A stretch of 64,000 nt of DNA. Source: Cyrtodaria siliqua. Its lineage: Eukaryota > Mollusca > Bivalvia > Adapedonta > Hiatellidae. The position numbers were made by a program, and so were the translations under genes. Every line of letters begins with the position of its first letter. The stretch's first letter is position 1. The notes beneath the pieces were generated by a model. It was not told the DNA's origin, ran no database searches, and saw only the letters and a program-made list of their open reading frames with translations. Shown here piece by piece: positions 1-11,916 of this stretch. The stretch spans positions 1 through 64,000 of the forward strand of contig JAWPHD010000238.1 in assembly GCA_037043455.1 (NCBI GenBank). The letters run 5' to 3'.

Positions 1-959
1 ATACATACATATCCATGGTTTTAATGATTATAATTTCATTAATTTTTGGGGTAGTGTTATCTTATCATGTTAGTAGAGGACACACTTCAGTAATAGGGAG
101 ATGAATATTATTAATGCCAATCAAGCAAGATATCGGCGCATGGACATTTTTGATTGGCACCTCAAACTTTCCTCGTCCAATCAGGTTTTGACAAACTGTC
201 AAAGCGGGAGGGATTAAACAATCACAAAACAACACAGGTCAGATTTATGACACTTCTCAATTACTGCTCGCGGCAAAAGCGACGGGTGGTTGATTCGTAA
301 TCGGCACACTTTATGATAAGCCGAGTTTTCGTTTGATATTTTTTTGGGCAAGTGTCGGACAACCAGATTTGCAAAGGACACCTGCCCGCACCCAAATTCC
401 ACTTGCCCGGGGCGTCGGGCAACCAGATTTCCGGAGCCCTGCTTGTACTAGTAAAAAATGACGAAATTAAATGTCCGAAAGACAATTTCCTTATTAATAT
501 GTGAAGCAATAGATTCCAACTCTGGTTATAGTGAAACTTTGAAAAGTATTTGACCAATGTTCATGAAACTTCACACACATCTTCATCTTAACCAAAGAAA
601 TGCCGTAACACATGTCCAATAACTCTGACTTTCATTTTGGTAGCGTTATGCCCCTTTTCATAAAACTTGAACCTGCAACCTAAGCTAGCTCACATAACTC
701 GGAAAAATATTGACCCGTGTTCATGAAATGTTGATTGTTCTTCCTCATCAATTATCCAATGCAGATATATGACCCTTTTCATCAATTTTAACACTTAAAC
801 AAACAAAACTGCTCCATTATTCATGAAGGATTGCACCCTATGTCTTCAAACTTACAGTCAGATTGTACAAATACAATACAACGGGAAAAACGGGACTTAT
901 TATGGTATAGGTCTGTCCATCTGTCCGTAAACAATTGCGTATTCCGGGCGATAACTCCG
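1..959. other. Non-coding left edge with old repeat fragments
   Basis: No coding signal is convincing here. Between about 330 and 440 there is a GC-richer stretch in which the phrase CAACCAGATTT occurs twice about 60 bp apart, next to CTTGCCCGGGGCGTCGGGC. This looks like the end of an old transposable element, but I cannot name the family. The open frames on the minus strand across it are repeat translations. From about 560 onward there are degenerate lines (tcatgaaacttca, ataactc) of the kind found in the tandem array that follows. Confidence 0.4.
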
Positions 960-2500
960 AAACCATTACACCTATACTCATGAAACTTCATAGGTACATT
1001 GTCCAAGGTGAGAGGAGGATCCCTATTGTTTTTGGTGACAGTAGGTCAAAGGTCAAGGTCACGATCATCTTATATGGAAATATGAATTCTGCATAATAAC
1101 TTCAAAACTGTAACACCTACACTCATGAAATTTCATCGGTTCATCACCTTTGTTGAAAGCAGGAACCCTATTGCTTTTGGGGTCAAAGGTCAAGATCACT
1201 GTCTTTATATGGAAAAACGAATTCCACATAATAACTTCAAAACCGTAACACCTAAAACTTCATAGGTACATTGCTCTAGGTGAGAGGACCCTTTCGCGTT
1301 TGGGGCCAGTAGGTCAAAGTTCAAGGATGCATTGACCTTGTATGTGAAGATGCCTTATGCACAATAACTTAACTTCAAACCGTAACACCTACACTCATAA
1401 AACTCATAGGTACATTGCCCTAGAAGAAAGGAGGAACCCTATTTCCTTTGGGTTCAGTATGTCAAAGGTCAAGGTCACTGTCACCTTATATAGAAAAATG
1501 CATTCCTATTGATAACATCAAAATTGAAACACCTACACTTTTAAAACGTCATGCATATATTGCCCATGGTGAGTGGAGAAACCCTAATGTGTTGGGGTCA
1601 GTAGGTCAAAGGTCAAGGTCACCATTAACTTATATGGAAATATATGAATTTTACATGATAACTTCAAAACCGTAACACCTACACTCATGAAATTTCGAAG
1701 GTTCTTCACCCTTGTTCAAAGCAGAAACCATATTGCTTTTGGGGTCAAAGGTCAAGGTCACTGACTTTATGGAAATATGAATTCCGCATGGTAACTTCAA
1801 AACCGTAACATCTACACTCTTGAAACTTCATAGGTTCATTGCCCTTGTTGAAAACAGGAACCCAATTTCTTTTGGGGCCAGTAGGTCAAAAGTCACAGTG
1901 ACCTTATATAGAAATATGCATTCCACACAATTACTTCAAAACCGTAACACCTAAACTCATAAACCTTCATAGGTACATTGCACTAGTTGAGAGGAGAAAC
2001 CCTATTGTTTTCGGAGTCAATAGGTCAAAGGTCAATGTCACCATGACCTATTATGAAAATATGCATTCCGGACAACAAAAATCGAAACCATAACACCTAC
2101 ACTCGTGATACCTTCATAGGTACATTGCCCTATGTGAGAGGAGAAATCCTATTGTTTTCAGCGCCAGTAGGTCAGAGGTCAAAGTCACAGTGATCTTATA
2201 TGTAAAATATGCCTTCCGCACAATAACTTCAAAACCTACACTCATTCATTGCCCTAGGTAAAAGGTGAAGCCCTATTGCTTTTGGGGCCAGTAGGTTTAA
2301 GGTGAAGGTCACACTGACCTTATATGGAAATACACCTTCCACACAATAACTTCAAAACATGTACTGTAACGTGTACCTATTAGACCTACAGTTTTGAAAC
2401 TCTACAGAAATAGTACCCAATAACCCCAATTAAGCTTAGTAGGTCAGATTTCAAGGTCACTGTGACCTGATCATGACAAATTCCTTCCCAGCTGTTATTC
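960..2500 (+). repeat. Diverged ~145-bp tandem array with AGGTCA clusters
   Basis: About ten diverged copies of a ~140-150 bp unit. Each unit has a block like AGGTCAAAGGTCAAGGTCAC, then CTTATATGGAAATATG, ATTCCGCACAATAACTTC, AAAACCGTAACACCTACACT, CATGAAACTTCATAGGT and ACATTGCCCTAGGTGAGAGG. The AGGTCA-rich block recurs near 1033, 1181, 1457, 1600, 1740, 2021, 2168 and 2440. No reading frame is conserved between units, so this is repeat rather than coding. A related array lies at 18540-19360. It is probably the tandem core of an interspersed element; its terminal sequences are not recognisable here. Confidence 0.8.
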
Positions 2501-2784
2501 ACAAACTATTTGATCCACAGGATACTTTATACGAATAGTGCTCTTGGTTAAAACAACATCCGTTATTTTTTTGTTAGAAGGTCAAAGGTAAGGGTTATAT
2601 TAACATAAAACCTAGGAAATGCTTCAACATAAAATCTTTAGGAAACAGAGGTATAATGCCCCGTTAGGCTGCGCTCTTATTTGAAAAGCAATAAGGCATA
2701 TAATGCATTAGGAGATTTAGTCACATAAGTTACCCAATAATTATCCTTTTACAAATTGATAATAACACTATTCTTTGTTTACAG

Positions 2785-2962
2785 CATCATATGACTTTTG
2801 AAAAGCAGTCGAGGGATGAGGTTTTGCAGTATTTCTATACTCATCTTACTGAGCAATCTTACCAGAAACTCTCTAGAAACTCGGATACACCGACAGATGG
2901 ATTGATAGAAAAAGGTATCAAGCTCTCCATCATGGAAACTGCTTTTCTAGGCAAGGATAGCA
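2785..2962 (+). CDS. Internal exon of an unrecognised protein gene
   Basis: Open exon of 178 nt following a good acceptor (tttgtttacag) and ending at a strong donor (A|GTAAGT) in phase 1. The product includes the stretches FEKQSRDEVLQYFYTHL and GLIEKGIKLSIMETAFLG: charged, helix-prone and not repeat-like, with natural codon use. It joins in phase to the exon at 6970, where the split codon becomes AGT (Ser). The start of the gene lies left of the window. I do not recognise the family; the fold is probably all-alpha. The exon reality is fairly secure from splice signals and phase; its function is unknown. Confidence 0.6.
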
Positions 2963-3136
2963 GTAAGTTATATACATTATATACAATCTATAAACATGGC
3001 AATAAAAATTTGAGTTTCAAGTTTAATTTCATCAGTGAACTAGACTAATGCATTATAGGTCAGAGGTATTTGTTGTATGAGTAGAAACTTGTAGAAGACC
3101 AGTAGTACATAGCTGATCTATTTTTGACATTGTTAG

Positions 3137-4883
3137 TTTTTAGCTCTACTGGCTAAGGCCCAGCAAAGCTTATGGGATGGCAAGATGTTCGTTGTCCGCC
3201 GTCCGATGTCCGTCCGTTAACTTTTACCTCGTTAAGACCTTCATCTGATCTTTACCAAACTTTAACAGATTGTTTATATCAATGAAAGCTCGGACAAGTT
3301 CGGAAACCAGCCAGATCTGACCAGTAACAGCAGAGTTATGGCCCTTGATTTAGTTAAAAATGCTATATTTTGCCTCATTAAGATAATAGGGCCTTCATTT
3401 TTCCACATTGCCCTAGGTGAGAGGAGGAACCCTATCACTTTTAGAGCCAGTAGGTCAAAGTTCATCCGATCATTTCCAAACTTTACCAGATTGTTTATAT
3501 CAAAAAAACAAGTTTGAAAAACGGCCAGATTGGACCAGTAACAGCGGAGTTATGACCCTTGATTTTGTTAAAAATGCTAAATTTTGCCTTGTTAAGACGA
3601 TAGGGCCTTCATTTTTCATCCGATCGTTTCCAAACTTTACCAGATTGTTAATATCAATAAAAACAAGTTCGAAAAACAGCCAGATTGGACCAGTAACAGC
3701 GGAGTTATGACCCTTGATTTTGTAAAAAATGCTATAAGGCCTTCATTTTTCATCCGATCTTTACTAATCTTGAGCAGATTGTTAATATCAATGAAATCTC
3801 AGGCAAGTAAGAAAACCAGCTATATCGGACCAGGAACACCCGAGTTATACGATCTTTACCAAACTTTACCAGATTATTAAACAGGGGAGTTATGGCCCTT
3901 GATTTAGTTAAAAATGCTTTATTTTGCATAGTTAAGATAATAGGGCCTTCATTTTTCATCCGATCTTTACCAAACTTGATCAGATTGTTAATATCAATGA
4001 AACCTCGGACAAGTTCCAAAAACCAGCCAGATCTGACCAGTAACAGCAGAGTTATGGCCCTTGATTTAGTTAAAAATGCTATATTTTGCCTCATTAAGAT
4101 AATAGGGCCTTCATTTTTCCACATTGCCCTAGGTGAGAGGAGGAACCCTATCGCTTTTAGAGCCAGTAGGTCAAAGTTCATCCGATCATTTCCAAACTTT
4201 ACCAGATTGTTAATATCAATAAAAACAAGTTTGAAAAACGGCCAGATTGGACCAGTAACAGCGTAGTTATGACCCTTGATTTTGTTAAAAATGCTAAATT
4301 TTGCCTCGTTAAGACGATAGGGCCTTCATTTTTCATCCGATCGTTTCCAAACTTTACCAGATTGTTAATATCAATAAAAACAAGTTCGAAAAACAGCCAG
4401 ATTGGACCAGTAACAGTGGAGTTATGACCCTTGATTTTGTAAAAAATGCTATAGGGCCTTCATTTTTCATCCGATCTTTACTAATCTTTAGCAGATTGTT
4501 AATATCAATGAAATCTCAGGCAAGTAAGAAAACCAGCTATATCGGACCAGGAACACCCGAGTTATGTGCTCTTGAATTATTGAAAAATGCTATATTTTTC
4601 ATCCGATCTTTACCAAACTTTACCAGATTATTAAACAGGGGAGTTATGGCCCTTGATTTAGTTAAAAATGCTTTATTTTGCATAGTTAAGATGATAGGGC
4701 CTTCATTTTTCATCCGATCTTTACCAAACTTGATCAGATTGTTAATATCAATGAAACCTCGGACAAGTTCGAAAACCAGCCAGATTGGACCAGTAACAGC
4801 GATATCATGGCCCTTGATTTAGTTAAAAATCTGTATTTTGCCTCGTTAAGACGATAGGCGAGCTTATGCGATCACTTTTTGTC

Positions 4884-4918
<35 letters not shown>

Positions 4919-6589
4919 CTGTTAGCAATTTTATCGACATCTTCTCTGAAACCGCTTGAAGGATTTTGATGAAACTTCATCACAATGTTACTTGGGAGGG
5001 CCCCTCTCATATTTGTGTTTTTCATGGCCGCCAGTCATCCAAGATGGCCACCATGGCTAAAACTAGGTCAAATTTAAGGAAATTTCAAATGACATCTCCT
5101 CCGAAACCACTTATTCCATTATTGTGAAATACCATAAATATGTTGCTTGGGTTGACCTCTATCAAGTTTGTGTTTTTCGTTATCGTCGAATAATCAAAAT
5201 GGCCGCCACGGCAACTCAAAGTTTACATAGAGTTATATCGGAAAAGGCTAAAAGTGACATCTTTTTTGAAACTGCTTGAAGGATTTTGATGAAACTTCAT
5301 AACAATGATCTTTAGGATAGTCCCCCTCAGATTTGTGTTTTTCGCGGCCGACAGTCATTCAAAATGGCCACCATGCCTAAAATTAGGTCAAATTTAAGGA
5401 AATTTCAAACGACATCTCCTCTGAAACCACTTATTCCATTCTTGTAAAATATCATAAACATGTTCCTTGGGTTGGCCTCTATCAAGTTTGTGTTTTTCGT
5501 TATCGTCTAAAAATCAAAATGGCCACCACAGCGACCCAAAGTTTACATAGAGTTATATAGGAAAACATTAAAAATGACATCTTCTCTGAAACCGCTTGAA
5601 GGATTTTGATGAAATTAAATCACAATGATCTTTGGGATAGTCCCCCTCAGATTTTTTTTTTCGCTGCCGACAGTCATCCAAGATGGCCGCCATGTCTAAA
5701 ACTAGGTCAAATTTTAAGAAATTTCAAACAACATGTCCTCCGAAAACACTTATTCCATTCTTGTGAAATATCATATACATGTTCCTTGGCTTAGCCTCTA
5801 TCAAGTTTGTGTTTTTCGTTATCGTCGAATAATCAAAATGGCCGCCACGGCAATCCAAAGTTTACATAGAGTTATATAGAAAAAAGTTAAAAACAACATA
5901 TTTTCTGAAACTGCTTGAAGGATTTTGATAAAACTTCATTACAATGATCTTTAGGATAGTCCCCATCAGAATTGTGTTTTACGCGGCTGGCAGTCATCCA
6001 AGATGGCCGCCATGGCTAAAATTAGGTCAAATTTAAGGAAATTTCAAACAACATCTCCGAAACCACTTATTCCATTCTTGTGAAATACCATAAACTTGTT
6101 ACTTGGGTTAGCCTCTATGAAGTTGGTGTTTTTTCGTTATCGTTGAGAATAATAAAAATGGCCGTCACAGCGACCCAAAGTTTACTTAGTGTTATATAGG
6201 AAAATGTTAAAAATTACATCTTCTCTGAAACCGCTTGAAGGATTTTGATGAAACTTAATCACAATGATCTTTGGGTTAGTCCCCCTCAGATTTATGTTTT
6301 TGGGCCACCATGGCTTAACTTGGGTCACATTTTACAGACATTTATCAAACGACATATTACCACTTATTCCATTCTATTTAAATATCATATACATGTTCCT
6401 GTTGGTGGCCTCTATCAAGTGTGTGTTTTTCATTGTTGTCAAATATTCAAAATGGCCGCCACGATAACCCAAAGTTTACATAGAGTTATATATAGGAAAC
6501 ATGTTTCTTGGGTTGGCCTCTATCATGTTTATGTTTTTCAATCAAATCATACCAGTAGAGCGTCAACAGGCCCACTTGGGCCTCTTGTT
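3137..6589 (+). mobile_element. Tandem-core interspersed element, HINE-like (copy 1)
   Basis: The element begins TTTTTAGCTCTACTGGC and ends with CAGTAGAGCG, about 20 bases, then GGGCCTCTTGTT. The 5' motif CTCTACTGGC is thus repeated inverted a little inside the 3' end. The core holds two unrelated monomer types: a ~160-bp unit (about 3240-4850; hallmark CATCCGATCTTTACCAAACT) and a ~320-bp unit (about 4930-6540; hallmark GAAACCGCTTGAAGGATTTT, spaced near 4949, 5270, 5590, 5910 and 6226). A GTCTGTCTGT microsatellite at about 4890 separates them. No transposase is encoded, so it would be non-autonomous. It sits in the intron between exons 2785-2962 and 6970-7190. The Helentron-associated (HINE) class is inferred from architecture only. 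Confidence 0.65.
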
Positions 6590-6969
6590 ACATATTTATC
6601 ATAATACACTAGTGTATTATAGATGCAAATGAGGACCAAATCACTGTGTTTGTGTACAGTATAACATTATGTCCCAATATTTTGCATGGTATATCATACG
6701 ATACGTTTAGACCCTTAAATATTTATCATTATTTGAAATCTTACTTTATAAAATGCCTGTCAGTAACATTTAATTTGGTTTAAGATGTCGCATTATTTGT
6801 AGTGCGAATGCGGTTCAGCCATGTAACGTAGCTGACGTCATGTAGACAATAAAATTACATCATGATTTCTCTTGAAAATTACTGCTGTAACTACTGCAGC
6901 ATTCTTTTTTTAATTTAAAGCAGATAATGTAACAATAATTGTGTAAAATGCTCGATGGATTGTTTTCAG

Positions 6970-7190
6970 GTCAACTTCAGGCTCTGTTTCTTTGTGGAGC
7001 TTTGGGAAGAAGGATCATCCAATTCTTCCAGAAGGAGACAATTTATGGAAAGTATAGAGAATTAATGGTAGAGGGAGATAAAAGTGAATTGGATTCTGAA
7101 CCTTTTTATATAATGTGGGTGAACTTGAACTTAATAGGCAAACCAGACGGAACCCTTAACCACATTGTGCCATTGTTGAAAATGAGTTAA
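6970..7190 (+). CDS. Exon of the unrecognised gene, possibly terminal
   Basis: After the acceptor tgttttcag the frame opens in the phase required by exon 2785-2962 and runs to a TAA at 7188-7190. The residues include LQALFLCGALGRRIIQFFQK and YGKYRELMVEGDKSELDS, again helix-prone and charged. If read to the stop, this is the C-terminus of the protein. An alternative is a weak donor inside it (AAAA|GTGAAT, exon end 7083, phase 1), which would join in phase to the candidate exon at 24890. No poly(A) signal is obvious directly after the stop, so I cannot choose between a terminal exon and read-through of an internal one. Family not recognised. Confidence 0.55.
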
Positions 7191-7309
7191 CAAGAAATGA
7201 GAATAGTCCATAATTACAATGTACCGGTATATAGATTTATTTACTAGAGATTAGCACCTCAATATCAGAATCCTTCCTTGTTATCCCTGAAGATCATGAA
7301 TTATTACGG

Positions 7310-7575
7310 TTGGAATTTCACCTACAGTTATACAGAGTGATGAAATTTCACCAACAGGAAGAGTGATGGAATTTCACCAACAGTTATACAGAGTGATGAC
7401 ATTTCACCAACAGTTTAGTTATACAGAGTGATGACATTTCACCAACAGTTTAGTTATACAGAGTGATGACATTTCACCTACAGTTTAGTTATACAGAGTG
7501 ATGGAATTTAACCAACAGTTATACAGAGTGATGACATTTCATCAACAGCTATACAGAGATGGAATTTCACCAGAT
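7310..7575 (+). repeat. ~30-35-bp minisatellite
   Basis: About eight irregular units built on CAGTTATACAGAGTGATGAC followed by ATTTCACCAA, with longer variants carrying an extra TTTAG. It lies just downstream of the unrecognised gene's stop codon. The ACAGTTAYACAGA core resembles the unit of the 26-bp satellite at 26090-27690, but the full units differ. Confidence 0.85.
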
Positions 7576-9251
7576 ACCCATGATTGATTCAATAGCTCTG
7601 TTTTTCAGAAATTGCAAGCACTAGATCAACCAAACTTGGATCAGAGTTGTTTATTGGGTAGTTCAGCTCTGCAGTTCAGCATATGACCTTGACTCTTATG
7701 GGTCATTAACCCCAAGAGTTTGTGTTTATAAGTTCTGTTTCTCAGGATCTGAATGCAATATATCTTAGCTGTTTATTGAGTCGTACAGCTCAGTTACACA
7801 GAGCAATATCACAAATGACCTTGACGCTTAACTAGAAGTTTGGTCAACCTGTATTGAATTATTTGATAGATGAATTATTTGATAAAAACGTGTTTAAACA
7901 GTCTACACGCTGTCGTGTTGTTGTTTTTCTTCAGATTTTCTTTGTTGATTTAATGCTAGTGTTTATAGATAATCACTGGATCAGATGACTAAGAGTAATT
8001 TATTTGTATTTTAAGTTTTTTGTTATATATAGACTTACATTAGCAATCATGTTATAATACAATACAAGTAGAAACATGTTGTGCAGTAGAGTAGTATACT
8101 AATATACATCATATTCAGAATTTTAATGAAATAGCTTTTTTAAATTTTACTAAAGTGGAGATTAAATTATAAGTTAATGTTTGGTTGTTTTTATCCACAT
8201 AAACAAGCCATGTTTGGTGCAAAAGCATAATACAGTATTGAGATTGAAGAATGGTTTTGAGAGAAGATACATATGAGCCGTTTAGATGACAACGTCATAA
8301 AAGTAACATTTGATGACCTCGGCCGGTAATCGGTTAATTACTTGTCACATTTCTCGTCACTTCCTTGTTTTACCTAATTATTATATCATAGGGAATATGT
8401 TTCTTAATATAAATAGTTGATGCTATAGAAAATGGTAATTGTTTATCTTTTTTGTTGTTATTTAATCAACGACGTCGTCCAATATGCTGACGTTAACGTC
8501 AAAATTAACAAACTTTAATTTTCAAATTAAGATAAAATAATTTTTAATTAAGATATCAGCATAAAATAAAGAGATTTTTAAAGGGAAAATCACCGTGTTT
8601 CATAAACATCAAAAAACATAAAATGTCAAAATTTTGTCCGAAGGGTCATTTTCGGGTGTACCGCTAGTTTTTCTGCATAACTTGCATTTGTTCAGTCATT
8701 AATATTAATTATAAGAATAGTATTAAGCAATTAGTTTTTGCATATTATTATTTTTTGATATTATTGCACCAATAATATATTAAAACTTGTAGTATAATAA
8801 GGCGAAGTAGTGAATACCCAAAATTTGATTTATTTAAATGTAACCAAATTAAAAGTAAAAATATTACTGGATATATAAATCGAGACACCCATTTCAAACA
8901 CATCAAGACTGCCGTGTGTCCCTTTAATATATATATTTATATAGTACACAGAGTTATTAAAGCAAAACACTGCTATTTAGATGCATGGTTAGATAAACTG
9001 TTGTAATATTTAATGTTCCCATTGTCTTTAATACTTTAAACAATATTTTATTCAGACATGTCATACAATTTACATGGGTTGTTTACTGGTATATAGACAA
9101 TGGCTGTTGTTACAAACATGTGAAAAGGATTCAGAAGGAAGCTGTAATCTTGTCTAGATCTGTTTCCCTAACATAATGATATGAATACTTGACAGGTCAA
9201 ACAGAACATTCTGTGTGCTATGTTAAGTGTTGTAAGTTGTAGATTGTTTAG
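7576..9251. other. AT-rich non-coding stretch
   Basis: No exon-like open frame, tandem structure or terminal repeat was found. There is a short echo of the ACAGAGYRATR motif near 7790-7810 (cagttacacagagcaatatc). Base composition is strongly AT-rich with several TATA-type runs. If 6970-7190 is an internal exon this is intron; otherwise it is 3' flank. Confidence 0.4.
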
Positions 9252-9789
9252 AGGGAATGTAGCGACACAGCCAAACAAGCTTTATTACTGAGTTCTGAAA
9301 ACTTGGAAAAAGGTGAAAAAATTATCAAAATCGGATGATAAACAAAAAAGATATGACCATTTGGAGGTTGTTCTAAAACGGATATGGGAGACGCCATTTT
9401 GAGAACTATGATGTCATAGTTCCAAATTACCATATATGGAATATTGATCAATATCATTTAAAGCAAAGAAAGTCACTTCAGATGAATGCAAAATCCTTTA
9501 TTGGTCATATAAAGCATTATTGCCATTAAGTATACATATTTTTCATACATTGCTGTAATTTTTTTTTCCTATTAATCTGTTTTTTCATATTTATAAATAT
9601 TCTATATATGGTCATTAGAACTGGGATGTCATAGCTTTGAAAATGGCGACTGCCATATCTGTTTCAACAGAACTTTCAAACAATCATATCTTCTTTGTTT
9701 ATCATCTGATTTTGATAATTCTTCAACTTTTTTTTTTTTTTCAGAACTCTTAATAATAAAGATTGTTTGGCTGTGGTGCTACATTCCCT
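9252..9789. mobile_element. Foldback/MITE-like inverted-repeat element (~540 bp)
   Basis: The left end AGGGAATGTAGC..ACAGCCAAACAAGCTTTA is matched inverted by TAAAGATTGTTTGGCTGTGG..GCTACATTCCCT at the right end. Inner arms also pair, for example around GATATGACCATTTGG and ATCATATCTTCTTTG. There is no coding capacity. The flanks are TTTAG on the left and TTTAAA on the right, so a TTTA or TTAA target duplication is possible but not clean. Its internal text resembles the element at 30717-31082, suggesting a related family. Confidence 0.6.
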
Positions 9790-10464
9790 TTAAACAACAT
9801 TTGGGAATAACAATTCAGCAATTCTTTGTCTTAGATCTATGTTTATCCATTTTAGTATTCATGATTTATAATGACTTTACTGTTAGGTTGTGATATGAAT
9901 TCTGTGATTTAATATGTATTTTAGTCCTGCTAGATTGTGCTATGTATTTGCTAGATGTAATATGACGTACTGCTACTCTGGTTGTGCTATCAATTCTGTG
10001 ATCTTGATCATTTAACAGTATTTGTCATTTTGAAAGTTGTGTGGCCTTTGTAAATTAGTTTCGAAGTGTATTCAAGCATGTGTACAAGTATCCTTTTATA
10101 TAAAACTGGTCCAGTTTAAAACCAGGGCTTTCAATAGAAACATCTGGTGAATGTCATTTAGTGATCAGCGGCATTAAGTTTTAGTTTAGAAGTTTGGTTA
10201 AAGCATGGGTTAACATTTAGCGATATCTTTCGTGTCAGGATTATTGTTACATATAGATATTAGCTTTCAAAGACACTTTAAAAAAGATAATAATATGATT
10301 GTATATGAGCTTGACCTTGATTTCATTGCCACGGGTTCCACACTTTAAAGCAAACATTTGTTTGAAAAGCCATTAAATTCCACATGTTATTTCTAAGATT
10401 ATTATGCTGTCAAATCCAAATGAACAGTTGTACACTAAATGTAATTTGTTTTACAGTGTATGTA
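9790..10464. other. AT-rich non-coding stretch
   Basis: No gene, terminal repeat or tandem array was recognised. It separates the inverted-repeat element on its left from the mariner remnant that begins at 10465. Confidence 0.35.
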
Positions 10465-10522
10465 CGAGGGGTGTTCGAAAGGTAACAGGAAAAATGCCAT
10501 AACTTTTGTTTGATTAGGGCCA

Positions 10523-11571
10523 TTTTTAGCTCTACTGGCCGAAGGCCAGCAGAGCTTATGGGATGCCGAGTTGTCCGTCGTCCGTCGTCCGTCCGTCGTC
10601 TGCGTCCGTCCGTCGTTAACTTTCGTCTCGTTAAGACGATAGGGCTTTCATTTTTCATCTGATCTTTACCAAACTTTAACAGGTTGTTAATATCAATAAA
10701 AGCTCGAATGAGTTCGAAAACCAGCCAGATCGGACAAGTAACAACGGAGTTATGGTCCTTGATGTAGTTAAAAACGCTATATTGCTATATTTTGCCTCGT
10801 TAAGACGATAGAGCCTTCGTTTTTCATCCTATCTTTACCAAGCTTAACCACGTTGTTAATATCAATGAAAGCTCGGACAAGTTCGAAAACCAGCCATATC
10901 GGACTAGTAACAGCGGAGTTAGGGCCCTTGATTTAGTTAAAAATGCTATATTTTTCCTCGTTAATACGATAGGGGCTTCATTGTTCATCCGATCTTTACC
11001 AAACTTTATCAGATTGTTAATGTTGTTGAATGCTCGAACAAGTTTGAAAACCATTCATATCGGTCCAGTAACAAAGGAGTTATGGCCCTTGATTTAGTTC
11101 AAAATGCTATATTTTGTCTTGTTAAGACGGTAGGGCCTTCATTTTTCATCCGATCTTTATCAAGCTTTATCAGATTGTTAATGTCAATGAAAGCTCGGTC
11201 AGGTTCGAAAACTAGCCAGATCAGACCAGTAACAGCGAAGTTATGGCCCTTGATTTTGTTAAAAAATGCTATAATTTGCCTCGTCGTACGATAGGGCCTT
11301 CATTTTGCATCTGATCTTTGCCAAACTTTATTTTTTTTTTTATTTTTTTTTTTTCATAATTTTGTTGTTTTTTTTTGTTTGATTTTTATTGTCTCTACTG
11401 GCCAAGTTCGAAAACCAGCCAGATTGGACCAGTAATGGCGGAGTTATAGCTCTTGATTTAGTTAAAAATGCTATATTTTGCCTCTTTAAGATGATAGTTA
11501 CTCGCTTCATTGATGTTATAAGAGCCAGATTAGCCAGTAGAGCGTCCACAGGCCCTCTTGGGCCTCTTGTT
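10523..11571 (+). mobile_element. Tandem-core HINE-like element (copy 2), nested in mariner
   Basis: It starts TTTTTAGCTCTACTGGCC, with the small hairpin GGCCGAAGGCC, and ends AGCCAGTAGAGCG then CCCTCTTGGGCCTCTTGTT. The core is about five ~160-bp monomers of the same type as in copy 1 (hallmark CATCCGATCTTTACC, GGAGTTATGGCCCTTGATTT), preceded by a GTCCGTCGTCCGTCC run. It lies between the left terminal repeat and the body of the mariner remnant, so it is the younger insertion. Confidence 0.75.
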
Positions 11572-11754
11572 ATAAAATTTCACACAAGGGTACCTGAACT
11601 CATCACGGATATGTTCCATGAACATTTTTACATTGTCTTAAGGTATGAGTTCAATAGCCTCACTATGGCAACGTCAAGTAACGTTGAGCGGGGCACATCG
11701 GATTATTCGTTAATAACATTTTGAAAATCTACATACCGTAACAAGTTACCATCT

Positions 11755-11916
11755 TCAAATTTTCTCAAAATACTCTCCTGAGTATTTCACACATTTTTCC
11801 CATCCTTTTACCCATGATGAGAAACATTTTTTAAAGTTCTCTACTGGAATTTTCCGGATAACTTCACGAACAAGAACTGGAAGATCTTGAACGTCATCGA
11901 AGTGTTGACTGCGCAT
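11755..11916 (-). pseudogene. Mariner transposase C-terminal fragment
   Basis: A 53-codon open frame too short for usual gene finding, from ATG at 11916 to TGA at 11755. It reads RSQHFDDVQDLPVLVREVIR, then an FKKCFSSWVKGWEKCVKYSG segment and ends near YFEK. This matches the closing region of mariner transposases, where an aromatic/Trp pair precedes an EKCI-like motif and a G-x-Y-F-E ending. The DDD catalytic part and DNA-binding N-terminus are absent, so it is non-functional. It sits between inverted repeats ending in TA, which supports the call. Confidence 0.65.

Noticed and set aside
1448..1675. Plus-strand ORF with internal similarity (GSVxQRSRS twice)
   Set aside because: It is translation of two tandem repeat units; the frame is not kept in other units.
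3750..4822. Long facing ORFs on both strands (e.g. 3892-4266, 4424-4822)
   Set aside because: Their repeated peptide phrases come from ~160-bp monomers of the interspersed element; no start, splice or domain support.
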